A DNA stretch of 64,000 nucleotides. Source: Mycolicibacter algericus DSM 45454. GTDB lineage: Bacteria; Actinomycetota; Actinomycetes; Mycobacteriales; Mycobacteriaceae. The stretch lies in contig NZ_MVHC01000001.1 of NCBI RefSeq assembly GCF_002086455.1, positions 62,001 to 126,000 of the forward strand, given 5' to 3'. Under the pieces are notes generated by a model. The model worked only from the letters and a program-made list of their open reading frames with translations. It made no database searches and was not told the origin of the DNA. Positions 17,763-26,348 of the stretch are shown piece after piece. Both the position numbers and the translations under genes were made by a program. The stretch's first letter is position 1. Each line of letters begins with the position of its first letter.

Positions 17763-19073
17763 GTGGCTGACATCACCCGCAGGGGGGCGGCGCGCAATGC
17801 CAAGCTGGTGGGCCTGCCGCTGAGCTTCGCCGGCCGGGCCGCGCTCGGGTTGGGCAAACGGCTGGCCGGCAGGTCCAAGGACGAGGTGACCGCCGAGCTC
17901 ATGGAGCAGGCGGCCGAGCAGATGTTCACCGTCCTCGGCGAGCTCAAGGGTGGCGCCATGAAGGTCGGCCAGGTGCTCTCGGTCCTGGAGGCGGCGGTGC
18001 CCGCGGAGTTCGGCGAGCCCTACCGCGAGGCACTGACCAAGTTGCAGAAGGACGCCCCGCCGCTGCCTGCGGCCAGGGTGCACCGGGTGCTCGACGCCCA
18101 ACTGGGCACGCGGTGGCGGGAGCGGTTCAGCTCCTTTGACGACGATCCGGTCGCTGCGGCCAGCATCGGCCAGGTGCACCAGGCGGTGTGGGCCGACGGC
18201 CGCCCGGTGGCCGTCAAGATCCAGTATCCCGGCGCCGACGAGGCGCTGCGCGCCGACCTGAAGACGCTGCGGCGGCTGACCGGGGTGCTCAAGCCGCTGG
18301 CGCCCGGGGCCGATGTGCAGGGCATCGTCGACGAGCTCATCGAGCGCGCCGATATGGAACTGGACTACCGGCGCGAGGCCGACAACCAGCGCGCATTCGC
18401 CAAGGCCTACACCGGGCACCCGCATTTCGCGGTGCCGCACGTGGTGGCCAGCGCCCCCAAGGTGGTGATCCAGGAGTGGCTCGACGGCATCGCGATGTCG
18501 CAGATCATCGCCGACGGCACCGCCGCGCAGCGCGACCTGCTGGGCACCCGGCTGGTCGAGTTGATCGGCGACGCGCCGGCCCGGGTCGGCATGCTGCACG
18601 GTGACGCCCACCCCGGTAATTTCATGCTGCTGGCCGACGGCCGGATGGGCGTCATCGACTTCGGCGCGGTGGCGCCACTGCCCGACGGCCTCCCGGTGGA
18701 GCTGGGCATGGCGCTGCGGTTCGCCGGCCAGGCCAACTACGATCTGCTGCTGCCCACGTTGGAGAAGGCCGGCTTCATCCAGCCCGGCGAACAGATCTCG
18801 ATCGAGGACGTCGACGACATGCTGCGCCGCTACGTCGAGCCGATGGCGCCCGAGGTCTTCCACTTCAGCCGCGACTGGCTGCAGACGCTGGCCGCCGCGC
18901 AACTGGACCAGTCGATTCACCAGATCAAGACCGCCCGCCAACTGGACCTGCCGCCCAACCTGGCGATGCTGGGGCGGGTCATCGGTACGACGGCCGGCAT
19001 CCTGGCCCAGTTGGACGCACACGTACCGGTTCGGGCGCTCGCGCTGGAACTGCTGCCCGGTTTCGCCGGCTAG
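17763..19073 (+). CDS. ABC1/UbiB-family atypical kinase
   Basis: A 436-residue protein of the ABC1/ADCK/UbiB family. The KxGQ motif (67-70), the Ala-rich loop AAASIGQVH (131-139), the VAVK lysine (Lys152), the catalytic HGDAHPGNF loop and the metal-binding VIDFGAV are all present. Relatives act as ATPases or kinases in isoprenoid lipid and quinone biology. Mycobacteria use menaquinone, so the role here is open. I prefer GTG 17763 (VADITRRG); an in-frame start at 17727 would overlap the YbdD gene. Confidence 0.88.
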   Translation: MADITRRGAARNAKLVGLPLSFAGRAALGLGKRLAGRSKDEVTAELMEQAAEQMFTVLGELKGGAMKVGQVLSVLEAAVPAEFGEPYREALTKLQKDAPPLPAARVHRVLDAQLGTRWRERFSSFDDDPVAAASIGQVHQAVWADGRPVAVKIQYPGADEALRADLKTLRRLTGVLKPLAPGADVQGIVDELIERADMELDYRREADNQRAFAKAYTGHPHFAVPHVVASAPKVVIQEWLDGIAMSQIIADGTAAQRDLLGTRLVELIGDAPARVGMLHGDAHPGNFMLLADGRMGVIDFGAVAPLPDGLPVELGMALRFAGQANYDLLLPTLEKAGFIQPGEQISIEDVDDMLRRYVEPMAPEVFHFSRDWLQTLAAAQLDQSIHQIKTARQLDLPPNLAMLGRVIGTTAGILAQLDAHVPVRALALELLPGFAG

Positions 19074-19218
19074 GCTCGCGCGCCCGCACCCGGCCGTGGC
19101 CAAAACTTGATGAAGCCTTGACCCGTTCGTGCGCATGTGCGCCCGGGATCGGGGGTGCGGTCTACCTACGATCAACCTCGTAAACACCGGTAGTTTTGGT
19201 CGGGAAGGTACGCCGGAG

Positions 19219-20010
19219 ATGTGGACATCGGTACGCACTGCAGTCGTGGTGGTGGGAGTGGCTCTGACAACGGTGGTGATGCCACCGGGAACGAGTTCGG
19301 CTGCCGCCAGCCAACCCTCGGGCATCGCGTCGATCCAACCGACGTCGGGTGCCGTCGTCGGCGTGGCGCACCCCGTGGTGGTGAGATTCGCCGCACCGGT
19401 GCTCGACCGCCGGGCCGCCGAACGCGCCATCCCGGTGCGGACGGACCCGCCCATGACCGGCACCTATGAGTGGTTCGACGACACCGAAGTCCACTGGGTC
19501 CCCGACCGTTACTGGCCGTCGCACAGCACCGTGGCGCTGTCGGTGGGCAAGCTCTCCGCCGACTTCAGCACCGGAGCGAAGGTGGTCGGGGTCGCCAGCG
19601 TAGCGGCGCACACCTTCACCGTGAGCGTCGACGACGTAGAAGCCGACCCGCTGCCGGCACCGCACCACCGCCCGTACTGGGGCGAGAACGGGGTGATGCC
19701 CGCCACCATGGGCAAGTCCGCATTCCCCACGCCGACAGGCCATTACACCGTTCTGGCCAAGGAGAAGAAGGTCCTGATGGACTCCAGCAGCGTCGGGATC
19801 CCGGTCGACGACCCCGAAGGTTACCGCTTCGACGTCGAACAGGCCGTGCGTATCAGCCGGCGGGGCCTCTACGTCCACTCGGCGCCGTGGGCGCTTCACT
19901 CCCTGGGCCTGGAGAACGTCAGCCACGGCTGTATCGGTCTGAGCCCGACGGACGCCGAATGGTACTTCGACCGGGTCAATATCGGTGACCCGGTGATCAT
20001 CAAGGAGTGA
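19219..20010 (+). CDS. Secreted L,D-transpeptidase
   Basis: A 263-residue exported YkuD-fold enzyme that forms 3-3 peptide cross-links or attaches proteins in peptidoglycan. Residues 1-29 form a signal peptide (hydrophobic VVVVGVALTTVV, then SSAAAS). Residues about 35-140 look like an Ig-like domain, and the catalytic domain follows, with His220, His227 and the S235-H-G-C238 nucleophile. The motif continues IGL instead of the usual VNV or IRL. ATG 19219 is chosen to place the signal peptide at the N-terminus. TAGTTT at 19191-19196 is a possible -10. Confidence 0.92.
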   Translation: MWTSVRTAVVVVGVALTTVVMPPGTSSAAASQPSGIASIQPTSGAVVGVAHPVVVRFAAPVLDRRAAERAIPVRTDPPMTGTYEWFDDTEVHWVPDRYWPSHSTVALSVGKLSADFSTGAKVVGVASVAAHTFTVSVDDVEADPLPAPHHRPYWGENGVMPATMGKSAFPTPTGHYTVLAKEKKVLMDSSSVGIPVDDPEGYRFDVEQAVRISRRGLYVHSAPWALHSLGLENVSHGCIGLSPTDAEWYFDRVNIGDPVIIKE

Positions 20011-20019
20011 CGCCGCGCG

Positions 20020-21288
20020 TCAGCGCGACCCCGTAGACATCGCAGCGCCACCGAATTCCACCGGCATCGCGTCGATCCCGTTGATCCAGGGCAGCACGGA
20101 TCGGGAGGCGCGGTCCAGCCGGCGAATATCGGGCATGATGTCCGCCAGCGCCCCGAAGATCAGGTTGATCTGCATACGGGCGAGATTCGCCCCGATGCAG
20201 TAGTGCGCGCCGGGCGCCCCGAATCCCAAATGCGGGTTGGGGCTTCGCCGGATATCGAAGGTGAACGGCTCGTCGAACACCTCTTCGTCGTAGTTGGCCG
20301 AACCGTAGAACATCCCGACCCGCTGCCCCTTGGCGATGTGCACCCCACCGAGTTCGACGTCGCGCAACGCGGTGCGCTGAAACGAGATCACCGGCGTGGC
20401 CCACCGGACCACCTCGTCGACCATGGTCGCCGGGCGTTCTGCCACGAACAACCGCCATTGGTCGGGGTGGTCGAAGAAGGCCACCATCCCCTGCGAGGTG
20501 GCGTTGCGGGTGGTCTCGTTGCCGGCGACCATCAGCATCATCACGTAGTAGCCGAACTCCAGCGCGGTCAGCGCTTCTCCATCGATCGTCGCGGTGACCA
20601 GGGCCGTTGCGATGTCGTCGCGCGGGCGGGCCTTGCGGTCTTCGGCCATCTGATAGGCGTAGCCCAACAGCTCAGCGGAGGCCTGCATCCCGTCGGCGGC
20701 GGCCTGCGGATCGCCGTTGCCGCCGCCCACCAATCGATTGCTCCAGTCGAAGACCTGCTGGCGCTCAGCTGCCGGCACACCGATCAGCTCGCAGATGGTC
20801 GCCAGCGGCAGGCGGGAGGCGACCTCGGTGACGAAGTCGCCGGTGTCGTGTTCGGCGGCGGCCGCGACGATCTCGCGGGCCTGGCGGTCGAGTGAGTCCC
20901 GCATGCCGGCAACGACACGGGGGGTGAATCCGCGTGAGACGATCCGGCGCAGCTTGGCGTGCTTGGGTCCGTCGAGGAACAGCATGATGTTGTCGCGGCT
21001 GGCCTCGTGGAGGTCTTGGTTGCTGGTGGTGTTCGTCCGGATCAGCGAGGTGTTCTCGTGTGAGGAGAACACGTCGTCCTGCAGCGACACGGCCCGTACG
21101 TCGGCGTGTTTGGTCACCACCCAGTAGCCCTCGTCGGGGTAGCCGGAGACGCCGAACGGCTGGGCGTTCCACCAGATCGGCTCGGTTCTGCGCAGCAGTG
21201 CGAACTCCTCGTGCGGGATCCGCTCCCCGATGAGTGCGGGGTCGGTGAAGTCGAACCCCTCCGGCAGCAGGTGCGGTGTCTCGGTCAT
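20020..21288 (-). CDS. Cytochrome P450 (CYP125/CYP124-like class)
   Basis: A 422-residue soluble P450 unlike the two CYP136-type enzymes. AGNETT (255-260) is the oxygen-activation helix, E292/R295 the ExxR pair, and GFGAPGAHYCIGANLAR the haem loop with Cys364. The ISFQRTA segment and haem loop resemble CYP125/CYP124, enzymes that oxidise sterol side chains or branched lipids, but the clan assignment is by eye. It overlaps the MBL hydrolase stop by four bases (ATGA), so both are one transcript divergent from the GntR gene. Confidence 0.92.
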   Translation of the reverse strand: MTETPHLLPEGFDFTDPALIGERIPHEEFALLRRTEPIWWNAQPFGVSGYPDEGYWVVTKHADVRAVSLQDDVFSSHENTSLIRTNTTSNQDLHEASRDNIMLFLDGPKHAKLRRIVSRGFTPRVVAGMRDSLDRQAREIVAAAAEHDTGDFVTEVASRLPLATICELIGVPAAERQQVFDWSNRLVGGGNGDPQAAADGMQASAELLGYAYQMAEDRKARPRDDIATALVTATIDGEALTALEFGYYVMMLMVAGNETTRNATSQGMVAFFDHPDQWRLFVAERPATMVDEVVRWATPVISFQRTALRDVELGGVHIAKGQRVGMFYGSANYDEEVFDEPFTFDIRRSPNPHLGFGAPGAHYCIGANLARMQINLIFGALADIMPDIRRLDRASRSVLPWINGIDAMPVEFGGAAMSTGSR

Positions 21289-22187
21289 CGTGCTCCCTCT
21301 CGCTCTACCAGCGGTTGCCACGCCAGTCGGTCATCGGCGCTGTTGACGTAGCCGCCGGACGGGGCGGCGAAATGCGATCCGAGCAGCAGCGCCCGCTCGT
21401 CGGCGACACGGCGCAGCAGTTGGAGTCGGCTGGCGCGAGCCGCGGTCGGGTCGGCGTCGGGCAACGCGCAGATTCCGGGATCGCCGATCTGCGCCGGGTG
21501 ATGTATGACGTCGCCGCTGATGTAGGCGACAGCGCCGGCCCGCTCATGCGGCGGTCCCAGCTTCACCTCTCCTCCGTCGAGCCTCGCTGAACCGCCGGAC
21601 TCAATGCGCACCGACACGTGCCCCGGGGTGTGTCCGGCGGTCGGCACCAGCCGGATGTCGCCGGTCACCCGGTGATCCGGCTCGATCAGCCGCAGTCTGC
21701 CGTATTGTTGCAGCGGCGCAACGCATTCCGGCGCCACCCGGTCCTCCCCGGTGAAGTCACACCAGTGCTCGTGCTCGACCGCGGTCACCAGGTAGTCGGC
21801 ACCTGCGAACGCGGGCACCCACTGCCCTGCCCGCTGCACCGTGTTGCCCCCGGCGTGGTCGCGGTGCAGGTGGGTGCATACCACCGCGGTGATGTCGTCG
21901 GGGCGAAATCCGGTGGCGGCCAGGGACTCGGCAAAGCGGTCCGGTATCTGCCGGGACCGCAGGAAGCTGTCACCGAAGCAGGTGTCGACGAGAACGCGGT
22001 CCTGCCCGGACACGATCAGGAAGGACTGGATCGCCATCAGGATGTTGCCCGAGGCGTCGCAATAGTCCGTCAGCGAGTCGTCCGCGAAGCGTTCGGGTGC
22101 CGCTGCGAACAGTCGCGATGCCGGGATCGGGATGATCGCCTGCAGGACCGCATGGATGTCAACGTCGCCGACAGTCCAGTGCTGCAC
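21285..22187 (-). CDS. MBL-fold metallo-hydrolase carrying a 49-bp repeat in frame
   Basis: A 300-residue metallo-beta-lactamase-fold hydrolase. THLHRDHAGG (HLHRDH at 106-111) and AGHTPGH (about 185-190) bind zinc, and ISGDVIHHP supplies the bridging Asp. GTG 22187 is preferred because an AAGGGGA lies upstream and longer frames run over the divergent GntR start. Residues about 197-213 (GGSARLDGGEVKLGPPH region) are encoded by a palindromic 49-bp repeat that also occurs before nuoA; in a typical relative VRIESGG passes directly to the ISGD strand. The fold could tolerate this loop, but activity is unproven. Substrate unknown. Confidence 0.85.
   Translation of the reverse strand: MQHWTVGDVDIHAVLQAIIPIPASRLFAAAPERFADDSLTDYCDASGNILMAIQSFLIVSGQDRVLVDTCFGDSFLRSRQIPDRFAESLAATGFRPDDITAVVCTHLHRDHAGGNTVQRAGQWVPAFAGADYLVTAVEHEHWCDFTGEDRVAPECVAPLQQYGRLRLIEPDHRVTGDIRLVPTAGHTPGHVSVRIESGGSARLDGGEVKLGPPHERAGAVAYISGDVIHHPAQIGDPGICALPDADPTAARASRLQLLRRVADERALLLGSHFAAPSGGYVNSADDRLAWQPLVEREGAR
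21549..21597. repeat. 49-bp palindromic repeat, copy A (inside a gene)
   Basis: The element begins CGGCGGT and ends ACCGCCG (7-bp inverted termini), with partly self-complementary interior. It matches the copy at 54236-54284 at 46 of 49 positions. It lies within the MBL hydrolase coding sequence and is translated. Confidence 0.8.
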
Positions 22188-22224
22188 GCCCGTGGTCCCC
22201 TTCTCGCAGGGGGATCGTATGCCA

Positions 22225-22236
22225 CAAATCATTTGG
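22225..22236. promoter_or_regulatory. Candidate GntR operator in the divergent region
   Basis: CAAATCATTTGG (reverse complement CCAAATGATTTG) lies between the divergent MBL and GntR genes. It matches CCATATGATTTG at 23117-23128 at 11 of 12 positions. A/T-rich half-sites of this kind are common for FCD-type GntR regulators. TACGAT on the minus strand just beside it (22219-22214) could be the -10 of the MBL/P450 transcript. Confidence 0.55.
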
Positions 22237-22291
22237 AATTCACTGATTCGTCGAACCGGATGAATGCGGATCGGTCTGGCACACTCGATCC

Positions 22292-23080
22292 GTGGCAGCA
22301 CCTACCGTCCGTTTTCGCCGGCTCGCCGAACAGGTCGCCGAGGAGCTCCGCCGACGCATTCTCGCCGGGGAGCTCACCGATGACAGCGTGCTCCCCAAAG
22401 AGGACGAACTCCTGGTCGAATTCGCCATCAGCAAGCCGTCGCTGCGTGAGGCCATGCGCATCCTGGAGGCCGAGGGGCTGCTGACCGTGCGCCGCGGCAA
22501 ACGCGGTGGCGCGGTCATCCATCGCCCCACGCCAGCAAACGTCGCCTACACCATGGGCCTGGTGCTGGGCTCGCGGCAGGTCAGCCTCGCCGACGTCGCG
22601 ACCGCACTACTACAGGTTGAACCGGCCTGCGCCGCGCTGTGCGCGGGGCGGCCGGACCGCAAGAGTACGGTGGTGCCCATTCTGCGACGATTGCACGAGG
22701 AATCGGTAGCCGCGGTCGACGACTTGCCGCAGGCAACCTCGGCCAGTCGCCGCTACCACGAGGCGCTCGTCACGCACTGCGGCAACACCACCATGCTCGT
22801 GATGGCGGGTGCACTCGAAACCTTGTGGTCGGCCCACGAGCAAAGTTGGTCGAGCCAAGTCACCGATCACTCGACCGTGCCGGTGCCCGAACGGCGCGCG
22901 GTCCTGGAGGACCATCGGCAGGTGATCGACGCGATCGACGTCGGCGATGCCCAGCGGGCCCGCGACCTGGCCGCGGCGCACCTGATGCATGTCCAGCACT
23001 ACCCGGGCCGGTCGGGTGTGGTCGATCCCGCCATGATCCGTCCGCGCGGGCTGTCCCCGTTCCGTGACGACGACGCCTGA
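22292..23080 (+). CDS. GntR-family regulator, FadR/FCD type
   Basis: A 262-residue repressor with an N-terminal winged helix (about residues 8-75: LPKEDELLVEFAISKPSLREAMRILEAEGLL, then the wing RRGKRGGAVI) and a C-terminal FCD ligand domain (RYHEALVTHCGN, EDHRQVIDAIDVGDAQRARDLAAAHL). FCD regulators usually respond to small acids or acyl-CoAs. GTG 22292 starts the protein. It lies between the P450/MBL pair and the aldolase operon, and one similar operator-like site lies on each side, so it probably controls both. Confidence 0.9.
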   Translation: MAAPTVRFRRLAEQVAEELRRRILAGELTDDSVLPKEDELLVEFAISKPSLREAMRILEAEGLLTVRRGKRGGAVIHRPTPANVAYTMGLVLGSRQVSLADVATALLQVEPACAALCAGRPDRKSTVVPILRRLHEESVAAVDDLPQATSASRRYHEALVTHCGNTTMLVMAGALETLWSAHEQSWSSQVTDHSTVPVPERRAVLEDHRQVIDAIDVGDAQRARDLAAAHLMHVQHYPGRSGVVDPAMIRPRGLSPFRDDDA

Positions 23081-23097
23081 CCCGCCCGCCGACCACA

Positions 23098-23125
23098 TTG
23101 ACCCCCGCCCTTATTTCCATATGAT
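23098..23125 (+). promoter_or_regulatory. Promoter of the aldolase operon, leaderless
   Basis: TTGACC (23098-23103), a 16-base spacer and TATGAT (23120-23125). Only six bases separate the -10 from the ATG at 23132, so the transcript is predicted to be leaderless; no ribosome-binding site is present, which agrees. Confidence 0.7.
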
Positions 23126-23128
23126 TTG
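23117..23128. promoter_or_regulatory. Candidate GntR operator over the -10
   Basis: CCATATGATTTG contains the TATGAT -10 hexamer of the aldolase operon and repeats the site found upstream of the regulator gene. Binding here would block RNA polymerase directly. Confidence 0.55.
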
Positions 23129-23131
23129 TTC

Positions 23132-23914
23132 ATGACGGAGTCCGTCGACGTGCAGCACCGGCCCGGCGGCGCTGCGATCTGGTCGCCCTCGGTGGTCCCG
23201 CCGATCGGTGTCGAGCTGACCGATGCCCAGGCGCTGGCCGTGGCGTTCCGGCACCTCGCCGAGATCGGCTTCGCGGAGAACATGGCCGGCCACATCACCT
23301 GGCAGCCCGACGGCCGGACCGAGATGCTGGTCAACCCGTGGGGCCTGTGGTGGGCCGAACTGACCGCGTCCGATATCTGCACCGTGGACGAGGACGCTCG
23401 TGTCGTCGCGGGCCGCTGGGATGTCACCCCGGCAATCCATATCCACACCGAACTGCACCGAGCCCGTCCCGACGCCCGCGTGGTGATCCACAACCACCCG
23501 TACTACGTCAGCCTGCTGGCTTCGCTGCAGACATCGCCCGAACTCGTCCACCAGACCGGGTCGCTGTTCCTCGACGACCTGTGCTTCGTCGACAGCTACG
23601 ACGGCGAAATCGACTCCGCCGACCGGGCTGCGGAGCTGGTCGAGCGCATCGGCGGCGCGAATCTGGCGATCCTGGCTTCGCACGGGGTGGTAGCCACCGG
23701 ACGCACCCTGGCCGAGGCGGTCTATCGGTCCGCGACCATCGAACGGGTCTGCAAGCTGGCCTACCACGTCATGCTGACCGGCCGAACGCCCTCACCGATG
23801 AGGCGTTCGGACATGGCCGGCATGCGGGCATCGCTGATCGAGCGCGCCGCCGATGTGTACTGGGCTGGAGCGGCGCGCATGACCATCAAGGCCGACCGCC
23901 AGGTGCTGGACTGA
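23132..23914 (+). CDS. Class II aldolase/adducin-family protein
   Basis: A 260-residue zinc-dependent aldolase-fold protein. The metal ligands appear as HIHTELHR, then VIHNHPYYVSL, and later ILASHGVVATGRTLAEAVYRS. Family members cleave sugar phosphates, or decarboxylate or isomerise small hydroxy acids; the exact reaction cannot be read from sequence. The ATG at 23132 fits the leaderless promoter. First gene of a three-gene unit with an amidohydrolase and a D-2-hydroxyacid dehydrogenase. Confidence 0.9.
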   Translation: MTESVDVQHRPGGAAIWSPSVVPPIGVELTDAQALAVAFRHLAEIGFAENMAGHITWQPDGRTEMLVNPWGLWWAELTASDICTVDEDARVVAGRWDVTPAIHIHTELHRARPDARVVIHNHPYYVSLLASLQTSPELVHQTGSLFLDDLCFVDSYDGEIDSADRAAELVERIGGANLAILASHGVVATGRTLAEAVYRSATIERVCKLAYHVMLTGRTPSPMRRSDMAGMRASLIERAADVYWAGAARMTIKADRQVLD

Positions 23915-23951
23915 CACGTGCTGGACTGAGAAGGAATCGAGAGGGCCGTCA

Positions 23952-25220
23952 GTGAAATCTATCGATGAACTGAGCTCCGACCCGAACTTCACCACCGCCA
24001 AGGCCGGCGCCGAGCGCATCGTGACCTTCCTCCCGGAACCGCCACGCGCACAGCGGCGTTACACGGTGATCTCGGTCGACGATCACATCGTCGAACCGCC
24101 CGACACCTTCGAAGGCCGCGTCCCGCGCAAACTAGCCGACCGGGCGCCCAAGGTGGTTGAGACCGAGAACGGCGGCCAGACCTGGATCTACGACGGCCAG
24201 TCACTACCCAATGTGGGATTCAATGCCGTCGTCGGCCGGCCGGTGTCGGAGTACGGTTTCGAGCCCGCCCGATTCGACGAGATGCGCCGCGGCGCGTGGG
24301 ACATCCACGAACGCGTCAAGGACATGGACCTCAACGGCGTCTACGCCTCACTGAACTTCCCGTCATTCCTGCCCGGTTTCGCCGGGCAGCGGCTACAACT
24401 GACCACCGATGACGGTGAGCTGGCGCTGGCCTCGGTGCGGGCATGGAACGACTGGCACCACGAGGTGTGGGCCGGCTCGTACCCCGACCGGATCATCGGT
24501 TGCCAGTTGCCCTGGCTGCTGGACCCGGAGCTCGGGGCGGCCATGATCTACGAGAACGCCGGAAGAGGTTTTCGCGCGGTCACTTTCAGCGAGAACCCGG
24601 CCATGCTGGGGTTGCCGACCATCCACTCCGGACATTGGGATCCGATGATCGCCGCGTGCGCCGAGACCGGCACCGTGGTCAACCTGCACATCGGATCGTC
24701 CGGATCGGCGCCGTCCACCACCGACGACGCGCCGCCCGATGTCGCCGGCGTGCTGTTCTTCGCCTACGCCATCTCCGCCGCGGTCGATTGGCTCTACTCC
24801 GGGCTGCCCAGCCGGTTCCCCGAGCTGAAGATCTGTCTGTCCGAGGGCGGGATCGGCTGGGTTGCCGGACTGCTGGACCGGCTCGACCACATGCTGAGCT
24901 ATCACGAGATGTACGGAACCTGGAAGACGCTCGGCGAGACCCTGACGCCCGCCGAAGTGCTTCAGCGCAACTTCTGGTTCTGTGCCGTCGAAGACCAGTC
25001 GTCGTTCTGCCAGCATGAGCGCATCGGCACCGACCACATCATGCTCGAAGCCGACTACCCGCACTGCGACTCGACGTGGCCGCACACCCAGCGGGTCATC
25101 CACGAGCAGATCGGCGATCTTGCCCCGGACGTGATCCGGAAGTTGACCTGGGAGAACGCCTCTCGGTTGTATCAGCATCCGGTTCCCGAAGCGGTCCAGC
25201 GCGACCCGGACGCGTTCTGA
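23952..25220 (+). CDS. Amidohydrolase-2 family metal-dependent hydrolase/decarboxylase
   Basis: A 422-residue TIM-barrel protein of the amidohydrolase 2 family (which includes ACMSD-like decarboxylases). SVDDHIVEPPD near residue 41 replaces the usual DxHxH by a DDHIVEP form common in mycobacterial relatives. SEGGIGWVAGLLDRLDHML and EADYPHCDSTWPHT near the C-terminus are family signatures with the active-site Asp/His. Starts at GTG 23952. The stop codon overlaps the start of the next gene (TGATG), so they are coupled. Confidence 0.9.
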   Translation: MKSIDELSSDPNFTTAKAGAERIVTFLPEPPRAQRRYTVISVDDHIVEPPDTFEGRVPRKLADRAPKVVETENGGQTWIYDGQSLPNVGFNAVVGRPVSEYGFEPARFDEMRRGAWDIHERVKDMDLNGVYASLNFPSFLPGFAGQRLQLTTDDGELALASVRAWNDWHHEVWAGSYPDRIIGCQLPWLLDPELGAAMIYENAGRGFRAVTFSENPAMLGLPTIHSGHWDPMIAACAETGTVVNLHIGSSGSAPSTTDDAPPDVAGVLFFAYAISAAVDWLYSGLPSRFPELKICLSEGGIGWVAGLLDRLDHMLSYHEMYGTWKTLGETLTPAEVLQRNFWFCAVEDQSSFCQHERIGTDHIMLEADYPHCDSTWPHTQRVIHEQIGDLAPDVIRKLTWENASRLYQHPVPEAVQRDPDAF

Positions 25221-26188
25221 TGGCCGCCACCACGTCCCCGCTGCGAATCGCGGTGCTCGACGACTACCAGGGCATCGCCGAAACCGTGGACTGGTCGGCC
25301 ATCCCGCGACCCGTCGACCTGCTGGCACTGCGCGAACACATCGCCCCCGGCGACGAACTCGTCGCGCGGCTGGCCGACCGCGAGGTGGTGGTGGCGATGC
25401 GCGAGCGCACCGTCATCGGCGCCGACCTGCTGGCCCGACTGCCGTCACTGAGGCTGCTGGTCACCACCGGGCCGTTCAACGCCGCTATCGACACCGTGGC
25501 AGCCCACCGGCTGGGGATCACCGTGTGTGGCACCGGCGGCATCATCACCCCGACGGTCGAACTCACCTGGGCGCTGATCCACGCCCTGCAGCGCCACCTG
25601 GTCGTGGAAGATCGGGCACTGCGTGCCGGCCACTGGCAACAGACCGTCGGCGCCGATCTCGCGGGGGCGACGCTGGGACTTGTCGGGCTGGGCCGCATCG
25701 GCCGGCTGGTCGCCGCGGTGGGCCACGCTTTCGGTATGCGGGTGGTGGCCTGGAGTCCGAACCTGACCGCGGAGCGCGCCGCCGAAGCGCAGGCCGAACT
25801 GCTCGATCGGCGCAGCCTGTTCGAGACCGCCGACGTCGTGTCGATTCACCTGGTGCTCTCCGCGACCACCCGCGGTGTCATCGGCCGCGACGAGCTCGCC
25901 GCGATGAAATCCAGCGCGATCCTGGTCAACACCTCACGCGGCGGGCTGATCGACGAGGCGGCGTTGATCGAGGCACTACGCGGGAACCGGATTCGCGGTG
26001 CAGGGCTCGACGTCTACGCCCAGGAGCCGCTACCGGCCGGACACCCCCTGACGACGCTGGAGAACACCGTGCTCACCCCGCACCTGGGTTATGTCACAGA
26101 GAAATGCATGGACCTGTTCTACCGCGATATTGTTGATGACATCGCGGGTTACTGCGCGGGCACTCCGCGACGGCTTGTGGCCATTTGA
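25220..26188 (+). CDS. D-2-hydroxyacid dehydrogenase
   Basis: A 322-residue NAD(P)-dependent oxidoreductase. LGLVGLGRIGRLVA is the dinucleotide-binding loop, NTSRGGLIDEAALIEAL carries the catalytic Arg region and LTPHLGYVTEKC the catalytic His. It should interconvert a 2-hydroxyacid and 2-oxoacid. It overlaps the amidohydrolase gene by one base and is the last gene of the operon. Confidence 0.93.
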   Translation: MAATTSPLRIAVLDDYQGIAETVDWSAIPRPVDLLALREHIAPGDELVARLADREVVVAMRERTVIGADLLARLPSLRLLVTTGPFNAAIDTVAAHRLGITVCGTGGIITPTVELTWALIHALQRHLVVEDRALRAGHWQQTVGADLAGATLGLVGLGRIGRLVAAVGHAFGMRVVAWSPNLTAERAAEAQAELLDRRSLFETADVVSIHLVLSATTRGVIGRDELAAMKSSAILVNTSRGGLIDEAALIEALRGNRIRGAGLDVYAQEPLPAGHPLTTLENTVLTPHLGYVTEKCMDLFYRDIVDDIAGYCAGTPRRLVAI

Positions 26189-26300
26189 AAGACACTCTTT
26201 ATTCAGCTACGGTCAACATAATTCTGTAACAGATGAGTCGCTTCGTAATAACAATTCGACAAAATATTCCGCGGGTGGTATTCGCGATATTTGTAGGCAG
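26189..26300. other. A/T-rich intergenic stretch
   Basis: About 110 bases clearly poorer in G+C than the surroundings, with runs such as ACAATTCGACAAAATATTCC. No gene or RNA structure is supported beyond a short TCTGT-A-ACAGA palindrome at 26223-26233. It lies between the convergent dehydrogenase and secreted-protein genes, before the terminator. Confidence 0.5.
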
Positions 26301-26336
26301 AAAGGGGCCTACGACCAGGCGGTCGCAGGCCCCTTT
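26301..26336 (-). terminator. Strong terminator hairpin after the secreted-protein gene
   Basis: AAAGGGGCCT (26301-26310) pairs perfectly with AGGCCCCTTT (26327-26336), with an inner CGACC/GGTCG stem. On the minus strand the stem ends in CCCCTTTCT. It lies 12 bases beyond the stop of the secreted-protein gene and can act in both directions. Confidence 0.8.
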
Positions 26337-26348
26337 ACCGAAATGCGT

